DNA from: Azospirillum brasilense
GTDB lineage: Bacteria > Pseudomonadota > Alphaproteobacteria > Azospirillales > Azospirillaceae
Direction: 5' to 3'
Assembly: GCF_005222205.1 (NCBI RefSeq)
Contig: NZ_CP032345.1
Location: 2,419,501-2,483,500 of the forward strand
DNA: 64,000 bases
Shown here piece by piece: positions 26,946 to 36,913 of the stretch. Both the position numbers and the translations under genes were made by a program. The first letter of the stretch is position 1; each line of letters starts with the position of its first letter. The notes under the pieces are model-generated. The model saw only the letters and a list, made by a program, of their open reading frames with translations, had not been told where the DNA came from and ran no database searches.

Positions 26946-29938
26946 GGGAGTCTGGCTTCTTCGTTGGTCTCTGGGGGAGGCAGCCTTGACGCCGGCTCCT
27001 CGACCAGCGCCACGAAATGGCGATGGGCGCGGGCGGCGATGTCCCGGATTCTGCTGTCGAGCGCGGCGAAGTCAACCGCCGGCTCCTCGTCGGGGAAGGC
27101 GGCGCGGGACAGTCCCTCCAGAAGCGTCGGCGAGACCTGCCGCGGATCGAGCACCCCGTCGGTGGTCAGCCGCAGGAAACCCTGCACGCGGCGCCACAGC
27201 TTCAGCGTCGCCACCAGTTCCTCCGCGACCTCCGGCGCCAGCAGCCCGGCCGCGGCGGCGTTGAGCAGGGCGCGGCTGGTCGCGATGGACAGGATGTCCG
27301 GATGGGCGTGGCCGTGGCGGAGCTGGAGATACTGAGCGGTGAACTCGATGTCGATCAGGCCGCCGCGGGCGTATTTGACGTTCCACGGGTTGGTGGTGCC
27401 GAATTCCTTGTCGATGCGGCGGCGCATGTCGGCGACGTCCCGCAGCACCTTGGCCGGGTCGCGCGGGCCGGTCAGCACGCCGCGGATCGCCGACTCGACC
27501 TTATGACCCAGCGCCGGATCGCCGCCGATGACGCGGGCGCGGGTCAGGGCCATGTGCTCCCACGTCCAGGCGTCCTTGGTCTGATAGGCGGTGAAGGCGT
27601 CCAGCGCGGTGGCGAGCGGCCCGGCGTTGCCCGACGGGCGCAGCCGCATGTCCACCTCGTACAGCCGCCCGTCGGCCATCGGAGCGGTGATGGCGTTGGT
27701 CAGGCGCTGCGTCAGCTTGATGTAATACTCGTTGGGGGCCAGCGGCTTGGTCCCGTCCGACTGGCGGGTGCCCGGCGGCACCTCGTAGACCACGATCAGG
27801 TCGATGTCGGAGGTGATGGTGAGCTGCCGGCTGCCCAGCTTGCCCATCGCCACCACCACCCAGGCGCCGCCGGGGATGCGGCCGTGGCGGGCGGCGAACT
27901 CCTCCTCCACACGGGCGGCCAGCTCCGGCACCACCACGTCGGCCAGATCCGCCAGGAAGGGGCCGCAGCGGTCGCCGTCGGTGATGCCGCGCAGGATGTG
28001 CGCCCCGGCGCGGAAGCGCTGGTCGTTGGTCCAGCGCCGCGACAGCGTCAGCACGTCCTCGAAGTCGCGCGCCCCGGCGATGAAGCGCTGGTATTCCGGC
28101 GTCAGCCCCGCCGCGTCGGGCAGCGGGTCGAAGAAGTCGGGCGACAGCACGGCGTCGAGCAGCGACGGGTTGCGCGACAGCGTCTCGGCCAGCTGCGGTG
28201 CCGTGCCCATGATCTCCGCCACCAGGGCGAGCAGCCAGGGGTTGGCGATGAACAGCGAGAACAGCCCGACCCCCGCCGGCAGCCGCTCCAGGAAGCTGTC
28301 GAACTTGACCAGCGCGTCGTCCGGGGCAGGGGTCTTCGCCAGCTCGTTCAGCATGGCCGGAACCAGCTCGGTCAGCAGCTCCCGCGCGCGGCCCGAGCGG
28401 GTGGAGCGGTAGCGCCCGCGGTGCCAGGTGGAGACCACCGCGATGACCCGGCTGGGGTCGCGGTAGCCCATGCCGGCCAGCGTCTTCACCGTGCCGGGGT
28501 CGTCGTCGGTGCCGGTGAAGACGAGGTTGCCGGGGCCGGACAGCGACGGCGCTTCCTCGAACAGCTCGGCGTAGCGGTCCTCCACCCGGCCGAGCTGGGC
28601 CAGCAGGTCGGCGCGGAAGTCCTCCACCCGCCCGTAGCCGAGGAAGGTGGCGAGGTGGGCCACCCCCTCGTCGTCCGCCGGGATCTGGTGGGTCTGCCGG
28701 TCGTCGGTCATCTGGATGCGGTGCTCGACCCGGCGCAGGAAGCGGTAGGCCTCCTCCAGCTCCTCCACCGCCGCCTCCGGCACGCGGCCGACCGCGCACA
28801 GCGCCTTGTTGGCCAGCAGGGTGGGGGCGATGCGCACGCGGATGTCGCGCCCGCCGAAGATCAGCTGCTGGGTCTGGGCGAAGAACTCGATCTCGCGGAT
28901 TCCGCCACGGCCGACCTTGATGTCGTGGCCGTTCACCGTCACTTCACGATGGCCCTTGTGGGCGTTGATCTGACGCTTGATGGAATGGATGTCCTGGATG
29001 GCCGCGAAGTCGAGGTGGCGCCGCCACACGAACGGTTCGAGGAAACGCAGGAAATGCGCCCCGGCCTCGGGATCGCCGGCGATGGGGCGGGCCTTGATCA
29101 TGGCCGCGCGCTCCCAGTTCTGCCCGACGCTGCCGTAATAAATTTCGGCCGCCGAGACCGACACCGCCAGCGGCGTGGCCCCGGGATCGGGGCGCAGCCG
29201 CAGATCTGTACGGAAGACGTAGCCGTCCTTGGTCCGTTCATCCATAATGCGGACAAGATCGCGCGCGATACGAATGAACGTGCGGGCGAGGTTGTCCGGC
29301 TGGGGCGTTTGAACGACGGCGTCGTCGTACAGGACGATCAGGTCGATATCGCTGGAATAGTTGAGTTCGCGCGCACCAAGTTTGCCCATGCCAAGCACGA
29401 TCAGGCCCGACCCGACCCATGGCCGCTGCGGTTCCGGCAGCGTCAGCGTCCCCGCCTCCGCGGCGCGGCGCAGCAGGTGGTTTGCCGCCATCCGCACCGA
29501 TGTCTCGGCGATGTCGGACAGCGCGCCGGTGACCGCCTCCAGCTCCCATGCGCCGGTGATGTCGGCCATCGCGATCAGCAGCGCCGCCCGCCGCTTGGCG
29601 ACGCGCAGGGCGGTCATCAGCCGGTCGATGTTGCGCTCCTCCGCGCAGTCCTCTTCCAACCGGCGCAGCAGCGCCGCGAAGGCGGCGTCGTACCCCTCGC
29701 TCACCATCTCGCGGACGAAGGGCAGCTCGCGCGTCAGGATCTGGCCGAGATACGGGCTGTTGCCGCACACCGCGTCGATCAGCGCCCGGCCCTCGGCCGA
29801 ATCGGCATACGCCTCGGCCCAGGCGCCCAAGTCGTCGTCGCTGGTGTCGTCTGCGGCGTTCGCCGCCTCGGCGCGCCAGCGCTCCAGGCCGCGTTCGGCG
29901 AGGGCGGTGTCGAAGGGTTTCGGCAGCGTGGTGGTCAT
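26942..29938 (-). CDS. glnE: Bifunctional glutamine synthetase adenylyltransferase/deadenylylase GlnE
   Basis: 998 residues, the usual GlnE length. The start at 29938 (MTTTLPKPFDTALAERGLER) is chosen because the frame upstream, though open, lacks family similarity. Two nucleotidyltransferase domains each carry the hallmark GxxSDIDL: LGARELNYSSDIDLIVLYDD (the N-terminal deadenylylating half) and LGSRQLTITSDIDLIVVYEV (the adenylylating half). GlnE tunes glutamine synthetase activity according to the PII state and so is central to nitrogen regulation in a diazotroph. It is co-transcribed with bcp and divergent from the AsmA-like gene. Confidence 0.96.
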   Translation of the reverse strand: MTTTLPKPFDTALAERGLERWRAEAANAADDTSDDDLGAWAEAYADSAEGRALIDAVCGNSPYLGQILTRELPFVREMVSEGYDAAFAALLRRLEEDCAEERNIDRLMTALRVAKRRAALLIAMADITGAWELEAVTGALSDIAETSVRMAANHLLRRAAEAGTLTLPEPQRPWVGSGLIVLGMGKLGARELNYSSDIDLIVLYDDAVVQTPQPDNLARTFIRIARDLVRIMDERTKDGYVFRTDLRLRPDPGATPLAVSVSAAEIYYGSVGQNWERAAMIKARPIAGDPEAGAHFLRFLEPFVWRRHLDFAAIQDIHSIKRQINAHKGHREVTVNGHDIKVGRGGIREIEFFAQTQQLIFGGRDIRVRIAPTLLANKALCAVGRVPEAAVEELEEAYRFLRRVEHRIQMTDDRQTHQIPADDEGVAHLATFLGYGRVEDFRADLLAQLGRVEDRYAELFEEAPSLSGPGNLVFTGTDDDPGTVKTLAGMGYRDPSRVIAVVSTWHRGRYRSTRSGRARELLTELVPAMLNELAKTPAPDDALVKFDSFLERLPAGVGLFSLFIANPWLLALVAEIMGTAPQLAETLSRNPSLLDAVLSPDFFDPLPDAAGLTPEYQRFIAGARDFEDVLTLSRRWTNDQRFRAGAHILRGITDGDRCGPFLADLADVVVPELAARVEEEFAARHGRIPGGAWVVVAMGKLGSRQLTITSDIDLIVVYEVPPGTRQSDGTKPLAPNEYYIKLTQRLTNAITAPMADGRLYEVDMRLRPSGNAGPLATALDAFTAYQTKDAWTWEHMALTRARVIGGDPALGHKVESAIRGVLTGPRDPAKVLRDVADMRRRIDKEFGTTNPWNVKYARGGLIDIEFTAQYLQLRHGHAHPDILSIATSRALLNAAAAGLLAPEVAEELVATLKLWRRVQGFLRLTTDGVLDPRQVSPTLLEGLSRAAFPDEEPAVDFAALDSRIRDIAARAHRHFVALVEEPASRLPPPETNEEARLP

Positions 29939-30040
29939 GGTCGCGGCTATCCCTGCACAAGAACTGAGCAGGAAGGTGCGCGGTCGCGAGGGTCCGGTCA
30001 ACTGTGACAACGCGCGGGCATCGTCGCCGGGACACCATCC

Positions 30041-33000
30041 GTGATCCGGCGCACCGCGAAGCTTCTCGCCTGGACCACCGCGGGCGCGATCGTCGTCGTC
30101 GGCGCGGCCGGTGGGCTGTTCGCCTGGCGGCTGGCCCAGGGACCGATCGCGCTCGACCCGCTGACCCCCTATGTGGAGCGGGCGCTGAGCGATCCGCAGG
30201 GCCGCTACCGCGTCGATGTCGGCCAGCTCGTCCTGTCCTGGGTGGACGAGGAGGAGAGCGACGGGTTGACCCGGCTGGACCTGCGGGCCATCGACGTGCA
30301 CGCGGTCAACGCCGAGGGGGACGAGCTTGCGGCGGTGCCAGAGCTGGGCGTCGGCTTCTCCGTGCGCGCGCTGTTCCAGGGCAAGCTGTCGCCGACCCGG
30401 CTCGACCTCGTGCGGCCGCGCCTCCAGGTGGTGCGCCGGGCCGACGGCAGCCTGGATTTCGACGTCCGCTCGATTCCGTCTCCCGGCGAGCCGGAACCGC
30501 AGGAGCCGGACGGGGGCCCGGACTTTGCGGGGGAGATCGTCTCCACCCTGATGCAGCCCCCGGACATCGCCCGTCCGTTGGGTCTGCTGCGGCGGCTGAC
30601 CATCATCGGCGCCGACCTGACGGTGACGAACCGCATGCTGGGCCTGTCCTGGCACGCCAACCGCGCCGACATCGTTCTGACCCGCGACGGGACGGAGATC
30701 GTCGGCGGGGCGCAGCTTCTCCTCGACCTCGACGGGCGGACGGCGGCGGTGGAGGCGTCGGGCGTCCATCGCATGGCCGACGCGCAAACCGCGCTGTCCA
30801 CCCGCTTCGACGGGCTGCAGCCGGCGGCGCTGGCCAAGATCGGCCCGCTGCTGGCGCCGCTGTCGGCGGTGACCGTTCCTTTCGGCGGGCGCATCGACGC
30901 GACCCTGGATTCGCGGTTCGAGCCGGTGCGTTTCAGCTTCGACCTGCAGGGCGGCGCCGGGGAGGTCAGCCTGCCCGCGCTGCGGCCCGACCCCTACCGG
31001 GTCGATCGTGTGCGGCTGCGCGGCGGGCTGGACGTGCCGGGCCGGCGGGCGGAGCTGGAGCGGCTGGACCTCGCGCTCGACGGGATGGCGATGGCCGGGC
31101 GGGGCGACCTGCGGGAGCAGGGCGGACAGCGCGGCGGCAGCCTGCGTCTCGACCTGACGGCGGGTGGCCAGCGGGCCTCGCTCGACCTTGACGGCACGCA
31201 GGTTCCGGACAAGGGCGCGTCGCTGGCCGCGAAGCTCGACGGGCTGGTGCCCGCCGCCCTGGCCGGGCTCGCCCCGGCGCTGGCGCCTCTGGCCGCGGCG
31301 CAGCTCCCCCTGTCCGGCACGGCCAGCCTGGAGCTGGACCCCGACGGACAGCCGCGCAGCGGCCGGGCGGAGCTGAAGGCCGGCGCCGGCCGCGTCGTCC
31401 GGCCGGACCTGTTCCCGGAGCCGCTGCCCGTCGCCTCCGCCGCCCTGACGGTGGCCGGCGACCGCGCCTCGGGCCAACTGAACGTGGAGCGGCTGGCGGT
31501 CGATCTCGGCGGGCCGACCGTGGAGGGAACCGCGCGGGCCACCATCGACCGGCTCGGCGCGCCGGACGCCCGCCTGTCGGTGGAGGCCGCCGTGACGGCC
31601 AAGCGGGTGCCGGCGGACGAGCTGCCCCGGCTGTGGCCGCTCGGGGTGGGCAAGAACCCGCGGGAGTGGGTGACCACGAACCTGTCGCACGGCGTCGTGC
31701 CGGAGGCGACGGCGACCGTCCGGGCCAGCGGGCCGCTGTCCGACCTCGCGGCGATCGACGTGACGCATTTCCAGGCCGGCATCCAGGCCGAGGACATGAC
31801 GGTGGATTACTTCCACCCGCTGCCCAAGGTCACCGGGGTGGGGGCGGAGGTGTCCACCGACGGCAAGACCTTCACCATCCACACCAAGGGCGGGCGGATC
31901 GACGACGTCCAGCTCGGCGAGGGCACCATCGTCATCGGCGGTCTGGACACCGGCAAGGAGACCATGGACATCCGCGTCCCGGTCCGCGGGCCGGTGCGCA
32001 CCATCCTGACCGTCCTGGACAGCCCGCCGCTGGGCTATCCCAGCCGCCTCGACCTCGACCCCAAGCGCACCCAGGGGCAGGCCGACGCGCAGCTCCATTT
32101 CCAGTTCCCGCTGCTGGTCGACCTGAAGGTGGAGCAGCTGAACCTGGACGTCGCGGCGAAGCTGCGCGGCGTCGGGGTGGAGAAGGTGGCCGCCGGGCTG
32201 ACCGCGACCGAGGGCGACCTGACGCTGGCGCTCGATATGAACGCCATGACGGTGAAGGGCAACACCAAGCTGGACGGCATCCCCGTCACCATCGACTGGA
32301 AGGAGCAGTTCACCTCCACCGCCAAGGGGCCGCGCACCCGCATCGCCGTGAAGGGCGACGTGGATGCCCAGGACCTGCGCAGCCATGGCATCGACCTCGG
32401 CGAGCATGTCGCGGGGCCGCTGGGGGCGGACGTGCTGTTCACCGTCGACCAGCGCCGCCGCTTCGGCCTGACCGCCGGGCTGAACCTGGAAAAGACCCAT
32501 CTGCGCATCGACGAGCTGGGCTGGGAGAAGAAGCCCGGCGTGCCGGGCACCGGCAAGCTGGCGCTGGAGTTCCAGAAGGACCGGGTGACCCGCATCACCG
32601 GCCTGTCGGTCGATGCCGGGGGGCTGCGCGCCCAGGCGGTCGTCGACCTCGCGCCGCAGACCATGGCGGTCACCAAGGTGGCGGTCAGCCAGATGTCCGT
32701 CGGCCAGACCGACCTGAAGGCCGACGTGACGGTGCATGACGGCGGCAAGAGCGGCTATTCCGGGACCATCACGGGCCAGAGCCTGGACGCCCGCGTCCTG
32801 GCCGGCAAGGCCGACCCGCCCGGCGGCAAGAAGCAGGGGCCGAGCGACGAGAAGCCGCTGCCGCTCGATTTCGACCTGAAGCTGAACCGCGTCGTCTTCG
32901 GGGACGGCCGCCATCTGTCCGATGTGGCCGGGCGGATCAAGCGCGACCGACTGTCCTGGACGGCGCTCGACGTGACGGCGAAGGCGGGGCGCGACGGGGC

Positions 33001-33673
33001 GGTGTCCCTGCGCTATCTGCCGGGCGCCCAGGGCTTCTATGACGTGGCCATCTCGGCCAGCGACGCCGGCGCGACCTTCCGCGCGCTCGACATCAACGAC
33101 CGGGTGCAGGGCGGCGCGCTGGCGATCACCGGCCGAACGGTCGAGCCGCGGGCCGACGCCGCCATCGAAGGCCGGATGGAGCTGACCGATTACGCGCTGG
33201 TCGATGCGCCGGTGCTGGCCCGCATCCTGAACGCCATCTCCCCGTCCGGCTTCGCCGAGCTGATGGGCGGCGGCAAGGGCATCCGTTTCGGGCGGGCGGT
33301 CAGCGACTACCGCAAGGACGGTCGCCTGCTGACCGTGAAGGACCTGCGCACCTCCGGCTCCGCGCTCGGCCTGACCCTGACGGGGGAGGTGGACATCGAA
33401 ACCGACACCGCCAACCTGCGCGGCACCATCGTGCCCATCTACGGGCTGAACCGGCTGATCGGCCAGATCCCGTTGCTGGGCGACGCGCTGAGCGGCGGCG
33501 AGGGGCAGGGCATCTTCAGCGCCACCTGGCACGTCCGCGGCCCGCTGGGCGACCCGGACGTGACGGTGAACCCGCTCGCCATGCTGGCGCCGGGCTTCCT
33601 GCGCAACCTGTTCTTCCTGGGCGAGGGTGGCGACGGCAAGGAAGCGCCGTCGCCGGGGACTTTCGAGAAGTAA
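30041..33673 (+). CDS. AsmA/YhdP-like (DUF3971) envelope protein, 1210 aa
   Basis: Begins with GTG at 30041. One N-terminal membrane anchor (WTTAGAIVVVGAAGGLFAWRLA) precedes a very long periplasmic region of repeating beta-strand segments (LRAIDVHAVNAEGDELAAVP, VTHFQAGIQAEDMTVDYFHP). The C-terminal part contains AsmA-like sequence: IEGRMELTDYALVDAPVLARI, FGRAVSDYRKDGRLLTVKDL, and LGDPDVTVNPLAMLAPGFLR. This family of bridge-like proteins is thought to move phospholipids between membranes. The C-terminal DPDVTVNPLA motif is typical of YhdP. It is divergent from glnE by about 100 bp. Confidence 0.85.
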   Translation: MIRRTAKLLAWTTAGAIVVVGAAGGLFAWRLAQGPIALDPLTPYVERALSDPQGRYRVDVGQLVLSWVDEEESDGLTRLDLRAIDVHAVNAEGDELAAVPELGVGFSVRALFQGKLSPTRLDLVRPRLQVVRRADGSLDFDVRSIPSPGEPEPQEPDGGPDFAGEIVSTLMQPPDIARPLGLLRRLTIIGADLTVTNRMLGLSWHANRADIVLTRDGTEIVGGAQLLLDLDGRTAAVEASGVHRMADAQTALSTRFDGLQPAALAKIGPLLAPLSAVTVPFGGRIDATLDSRFEPVRFSFDLQGGAGEVSLPALRPDPYRVDRVRLRGGLDVPGRRAELERLDLALDGMAMAGRGDLREQGGQRGGSLRLDLTAGGQRASLDLDGTQVPDKGASLAAKLDGLVPAALAGLAPALAPLAAAQLPLSGTASLELDPDGQPRSGRAELKAGAGRVVRPDLFPEPLPVASAALTVAGDRASGQLNVERLAVDLGGPTVEGTARATIDRLGAPDARLSVEAAVTAKRVPADELPRLWPLGVGKNPREWVTTNLSHGVVPEATATVRASGPLSDLAAIDVTHFQAGIQAEDMTVDYFHPLPKVTGVGAEVSTDGKTFTIHTKGGRIDDVQLGEGTIVIGGLDTGKETMDIRVPVRGPVRTILTVLDSPPLGYPSRLDLDPKRTQGQADAQLHFQFPLLVDLKVEQLNLDVAAKLRGVGVEKVAAGLTATEGDLTLALDMNAMTVKGNTKLDGIPVTIDWKEQFTSTAKGPRTRIAVKGDVDAQDLRSHGIDLGEHVAGPLGADVLFTVDQRRRFGLTAGLNLEKTHLRIDELGWEKKPGVPGTGKLALEFQKDRVTRITGLSVDAGGLRAQAVVDLAPQTMAVTKVAVSQMSVGQTDLKADVTVHDGGKSGYSGTITGQSLDARVLAGKADPPGGKKQGPSDEKPLPLDFDLKLNRVVFGDGRHLSDVAGRIKRDRLSWTALDVTAKAGRDGAVSLRYLPGAQGFYDVAISASDAGATFRALDINDRVQGGALAITGRTVEPRADAAIEGRMELTDYALVDAPVLARILNAISPSGFAELMGGGKGIRFGRAVSDYRKDGRLLTVKDLRTSGSALGLTLTGEVDIETDTANLRGTIVPIYGLNRLIGQIPLLGDALSGGEGQGIFSATWHVRGPLGDPDVTVNPLAMLAPGFLRNLFFLGEGGDGKEAPSPGTFEK

Positions 33674-33700
33674 GGAGGCAGGGTCGGGGGCGACACCATC

Positions 33701-33731
33701 CCCTCAGCCGTCCTTGGCCGGCCGAGGGCTT
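33701..33731 (+). terminator. Terminator after the YhdP-like gene
   Basis: CCCTC-a-GCCG-t-CC / TT / GG-c-CGGC-c-GAGGG with mismatched pairs at two positions, then CTTTGGGG. It separates two convergent genes. Confidence 0.55.
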
Positions 33732-33742
33732 TGGGGAATGGA

Positions 33743-35344
33743 TCAGGCGAGGGTGAAGGCAAGATAGCTTGCGTCACCGACCTGCCCGGGCATGGCGAGG
33801 ACCGCGGCCGAGTATTTGGAGGAGATGGTCATGCTCATATCGATGCTGCCATTGGCATCCAGGTCGATGTGTGCCGTAGCCCCCTTGTATCCATCCGCAC
33901 CGGCCATCTCAGCCCAGGTCAGCTTGGACGTCCCCTCCTTCCAGCCCCAGCAGGTGACCCATTCCCCTTTCTCGAGATCCGTCACCGTGGACCAGGTGAC
34001 GCCGTTGCCACGCCCGTCCACGAAGAAGGTGTCCACGCCCGAACCGCCGGTCAGGAAGTTGGAGCCGAGCCCCCCGTCCAGCACATCGTCGCCCTTGCCG
34101 CCGTCGATCGCGTCGTCACCGCCCAGGGTGTTGATGAAATCGGCGAGATCGGTGCCGTGCATGGCCTCGCTGATGTCGGCCCCGATGTGCATGTTCTGAA
34201 GCCAGGACACCGGTCCGGAGTAGGCCTGCATCTCGACTTCGCGGCTTGTTCCGCCGGAGGTGATGGCGAGGCGGCGTGTCGGCTCGATGTCGTCGTTGAC
34301 GATCGTGCCCGTGGCGGTCGCGGTCGCGATGGGCGCGTATCGCAGGTTCGTCAGCGTAACGGCGAAGGTCTCGTTGCCCTCGAGGGTGGAATCGCCGGAA
34401 ACGTTGATGGTGATGACCTTGCGGGTTTCGCCGGGTGCGAAACTGACCGTGTCGGATGGCAGCGTGCCGCCGAAGTCGGCGGCATCCGCCGGATTCGCCC
34501 CGGTCCCGGTCACCGCATAGCTGGCGGTCGAATTGCCCTCGATGTTTCCGGCGCGGGTGACCTCGAAGGTGTAGGCGGTCGAGCCGCTGCTGCCTTCCGC
34601 CTTCGTCGCATCCAGGGCGGCGATGGAGAGCGTGGTGTCGTCGTTGCGGATGGTCCCGGTTGCCGTGGTGGTGCCGAGAGCGACGCCGTTCGGGTTGGAC
34701 AGGGTGATCGTGTAGGTTTCGTCCGGCTCCACCGTGGTGTCGCCGGAAAATTCCACCATGAACATCCGCGTCGTCTCCCAGCCCACGAGGGTGACGGTGC
34801 CGGACGGCAGCGTGCCGCCAAAGTCGGCGGCGTCCACCGGGTTCGCGCCGGTCCCGGTTAGCGCCCAGTCAACCGAAACGGGTTTTCCTGTGCTGGTTGA
34901 CAGTTCTATGTAAAAGTAAATAAATTTATTACCGCTATCGCCTTCCGGAGAATCTCCGTTGAGCGATTTGATTGACGCCAATGCATCGTCGTTGCCAATC
35001 GTCATCCTGACGGGGTTGTTTATTAAATGATCGGATAGTGTGTCTCCGATCGGATCGTAAAATATAACTTTAAATTCCTCAGATGGTTCAATGATGTCGT
35101 CATCATGAATTGGAATGTCGAGAATTGCGCTTTGAAACGGGGCGAACTCAAGCGTGCCGCTTGGAAATGTTCCACCAAAATCATCGGCATCAGCCGGATT
35201 GAGGCCAGTGCCCTCGATCCGCCATTTTACGGAGGCAGGGGAGGATGTGTTTCCGTCGCGGCTGAGGATGAGGCGGGTCTTGCTGAGCACCGCCTGCCCA
35301 CCTCCCTCGTAACCGCCTTGCGTATAACTGACCCAAATCGCCAT
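33743..35344 (-). CDS. Secreted Calx-beta/RTX calcium-binding protein, 533 aa
   Basis: Three Calx-beta-like domains in tandem (about 1-120, 121-240, 241-355), each ending in a strand of the type IGNDD, IRNDD or IVNDD and including GTGANPxDAADFGGTLPSGTV-type loops. A short RTX block follows (about 400-445: GGDDAIDGGKGDDVLDGGLG), then a C-terminal domain ending in LAFTLA, a probable type I secretion signal. There is no N-terminal signal peptide. The first 115 codons are clearly less GC-rich and use AT-ending codons (NKFIYFYIELS) compared with the nearly identical second and third repeats. This suggests a recombined or transferred 5' part. A candidate exporter lies at 47-50 kb. Confidence 0.85.
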   Translation of the reverse strand: MAIWVSYTQGGYEGGGQAVLSKTRLILSRDGNTSSPASVKWRIEGTGLNPADADDFGGTFPSGTLEFAPFQSAILDIPIHDDDIIEPSEEFKVIFYDPIGDTLSDHLINNPVRMTIGNDDALASIKSLNGDSPEGDSGNKFIYFYIELSTSTGKPVSVDWALTGTGANPVDAADFGGTLPSGTVTLVGWETTRMFMVEFSGDTTVEPDETYTITLSNPNGVALGTTTATGTIRNDDTTLSIAALDATKAEGSSGSTAYTFEVTRAGNIEGNSTASYAVTGTGANPADAADFGGTLPSDTVSFAPGETRKVITINVSGDSTLEGNETFAVTLTNLRYAPIATATATGTIVNDDIEPTRRLAITSGGTSREVEMQAYSGPVSWLQNMHIGADISEAMHGTDLADFINTLGGDDAIDGGKGDDVLDGGLGSNFLTGGSGVDTFFVDGRGNGVTWSTVTDLEKGEWVTCWGWKEGTSKLTWAEMAGADGYKGATAHIDLDANGSIDMSMTISSKYSAAVLAMPGQVGDASYLAFTLA

Positions 35345-35352
35345 GACGCCCC

Positions 35353-35394
35353 CAATTCGAAGTTCTGAAAATAGAACATCGACAATTCGAAGTT
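35353..35394. promoter_or_regulatory. Direct 12-bp repeats at the Calx-beta gene promoter
   Basis: CAATTCGAAGTT occurs at 35353-35364 and again at 35383-35394, 30 bp apart (about three turns). The second copy lies in an inverted repeat GACAA-ttcgaag-TTGTC covering the -35 element, so this is a probable operator. Confidence 0.6.
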
Positions 35395-35399
35395 GTCAA
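35370..35399 (-). promoter_or_regulatory. Sigma-70 promoter of the Calx-beta/RTX gene
   Basis: On the minus strand: a perfect TTGACA (35394-35399), an 18 bp spacer and TCTATT. It is about 25 bp upstream of the ATG at 35344, so the leader is very short. The AT-rich DNA is unlike the flanks. Confidence 0.6.
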
Positions 35400-35495
35400 C
35401 GATATGCGGCTATCTGCTTTGGGCTGAGTTGAATGGCTGGCCTCCACCTTGAATGGGGATGCGAATGAGGCCTCCATGTCTCCAGCGACGGCATC

Positions 35496-35542
35496 CGCCA
35501 CGTGACGTCCCGCTCCAGGAAGAGTGGGGGCGTCACGTGGCG
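35496..35542. terminator. Long hairpin downstream of tyrS
   Basis: A perfect 12-bp inverted repeat CGCCACGTGACG / CGTCACGTGGCG continues inward as an imperfect stem (TCCCGCTC / GAGTGGGGG). It lies 12 bp beyond the tyrS stop codon and has no T-tract, so Rho-independent termination is uncertain. Confidence 0.6.
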
Positions 35543-35553
35543 TCAGAGGTGTC

Positions 35554-36807
35554 TCACACCGCCTTGACCAGCGCGTGGCGCTTCTTGCCGGCGCTCAGCT
35601 TGATGACGCCGTCGGCGTTCAGGTCGGCGGCGGTGGCCTTGGCGGCCTCGTCGGGAATGGCGGCGTCGTTCATCTTGGCGCCGGCGCCCTTGATGAGGCG
35701 GCGCGCCTCGCCCTTCGACGCGGCCAGCCCGGCGGAGACCAGCAGATCCACCAGCGCGACGCCGGCCTCAAGCTCGGCGCGGGGCACGTCGATGCTGGGC
35801 AGGCCTTCGGCGGCGGCGCCCTGTTCGAAGGTGCGGCGGGCGGTCTCGGCGGCCTCCAAGGCGGCCTCCTCGCCATGGGCGAGCTTGGTCACCTCGTGGG
35901 CGAGGATCTTCTTGGCCTCGTTGATGCCGGCGCCCTCCAGGGACTCCAGCCGCGCCACCTCGTCCAGCGGCAGCTCGGTGTAGAGGCGCAGGAAGCGGCC
36001 GACGTCGGCGTCCTCGGTGTTGCGCCAGTACTGCCAGAAATCATAGGCGCTGAGCTTGTCGGCGGTCAGCCAAACCGCGCCCGCCGCCGTCTTGCCCATT
36101 TTGGCGCCGGAGGAGGTGGTCAGCAGCGGCGTCGTCAGGCCGAACAGCTCCGCCCCGTCGGTGCGGCGGCCCAGCTCGACGCCGTTGATGATGTTGCCCC
36201 ACTGGTCCGACCCGCCCATCTGGAGCAGGCACTTCTCGCGCCGGAACAGCTCCACGAAATCATAGGCCTGGAGAATCATATAGTTGAATTCCAGGAAGGT
36301 CAGCGGCTGCTCACGATCCAGGCGCAGCTTGACCGATTCGAAGGTCATCATGCGGTTGATCGTGAAGTGCCGCCCGATGTCGCGCAGCAGCGGGATGTAT
36401 TTCAGCTCGTCCAGCCAGTCGGCGTTGTTGACCATCACCGCGTCCGTGGGGCCGTCGCCGAAGGACAGGTAGCGCCCGAAGATGCGCTTGATGCCCGCCA
36501 TGTTGGCGTTGATGGCCTCGTCGGTGAGCAGCTGGCGTGCCTCGTCCTTGCCCGACGGATCGCCGATCTTGGTCGTGCCGCCGCCCATCAGGACGATCGG
36601 CTTGTGACCAGTCTTCTGCAGCCAGCGCAGCATCATGATCGGCAGCAGGCTGCCCACATGCAGGCTGTCCGCCGTGCAGTCGAAGCCGATGTAGGCGATG
36701 ATCGGCCCCTTCGCCGCGCGCTCGTCGAGCCCGGCGAGGTCGGTGCACTGGTGGATGAAGCCGCGTTCCTGCAGCGTGCGGAGGAAATCCGATGTCAGCG
36801 TCGTCAT
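35554..36807 (-). CDS. tyrS: Tyrosine-tRNA ligase
   Basis: 417 residues, [20 protein letters not shown] at the start. Class I synthetase signatures: the HIGH-type motif in [18 protein letters not shown] and the KMSKS-type motif as [15 protein letters not shown]. Tyr/tRNA recognition sequence [14 protein letters not shown] and [20 protein letters not shown] are also clear. The C-terminal S4 RNA-binding domain is seen as [20 protein letters not shown]. It charges tRNA-Tyr in the cytoplasm. Divergent from anmK. Confidence 0.97.
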   Translation of the reverse strand: MTTLTSDFLRTLQERGFIHQCTDLAGLDERAAKGPIIAYIGFDCTADSLHVGSLLPIMMLRWLQKTGHKPIVLMGGGTTKIGDPSGKDEARQLLTDEAINANMAGIKRIFGRYLSFGDGPTDAVMVNNADWLDELKYIPLLRDIGRHFTINRMMTFESVKLRLDREQPLTFLEFNYMILQAYDFVELFRREKCLLQMGGSDQWGNIINGVELGRRTDGAELFGLTTPLLTTSSGAKMGKTAAGAVWLTADKLSAYDFWQYWRNTEDADVGRFLRLYTELPLDEVARLESLEGAGINEAKKILAHEVTKLAHGEEAALEAAETARRTFEQGAAAEGLPSIDVPRAELEAGVALVDLLVSAGLAASKGEARRLIKGAGAKMNDAAIPDEAAKATAADLNADGVIKLSAGKKRHALVKAV

Positions 36808-36913
36808 GGCCGCGATCCGGCTGTCGTGGTAGGGTCCAGGGTCGCGTCTGTTAGCATGGAACGCGCGGCCCCACAATTCTCGGGGCTGATTCGATAGGGG
36901 ATTGGGGCAAGGA

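Noticed and set aside
29939..33532. Continuation of the glnE frame upstream to 33532 (would give a 2,196-residue fusion)
   Set aside because: The extra 1,198 residues are antisense to the YhdP-like gene and lack family similarity. GlnE at 998 residues is the normal length.
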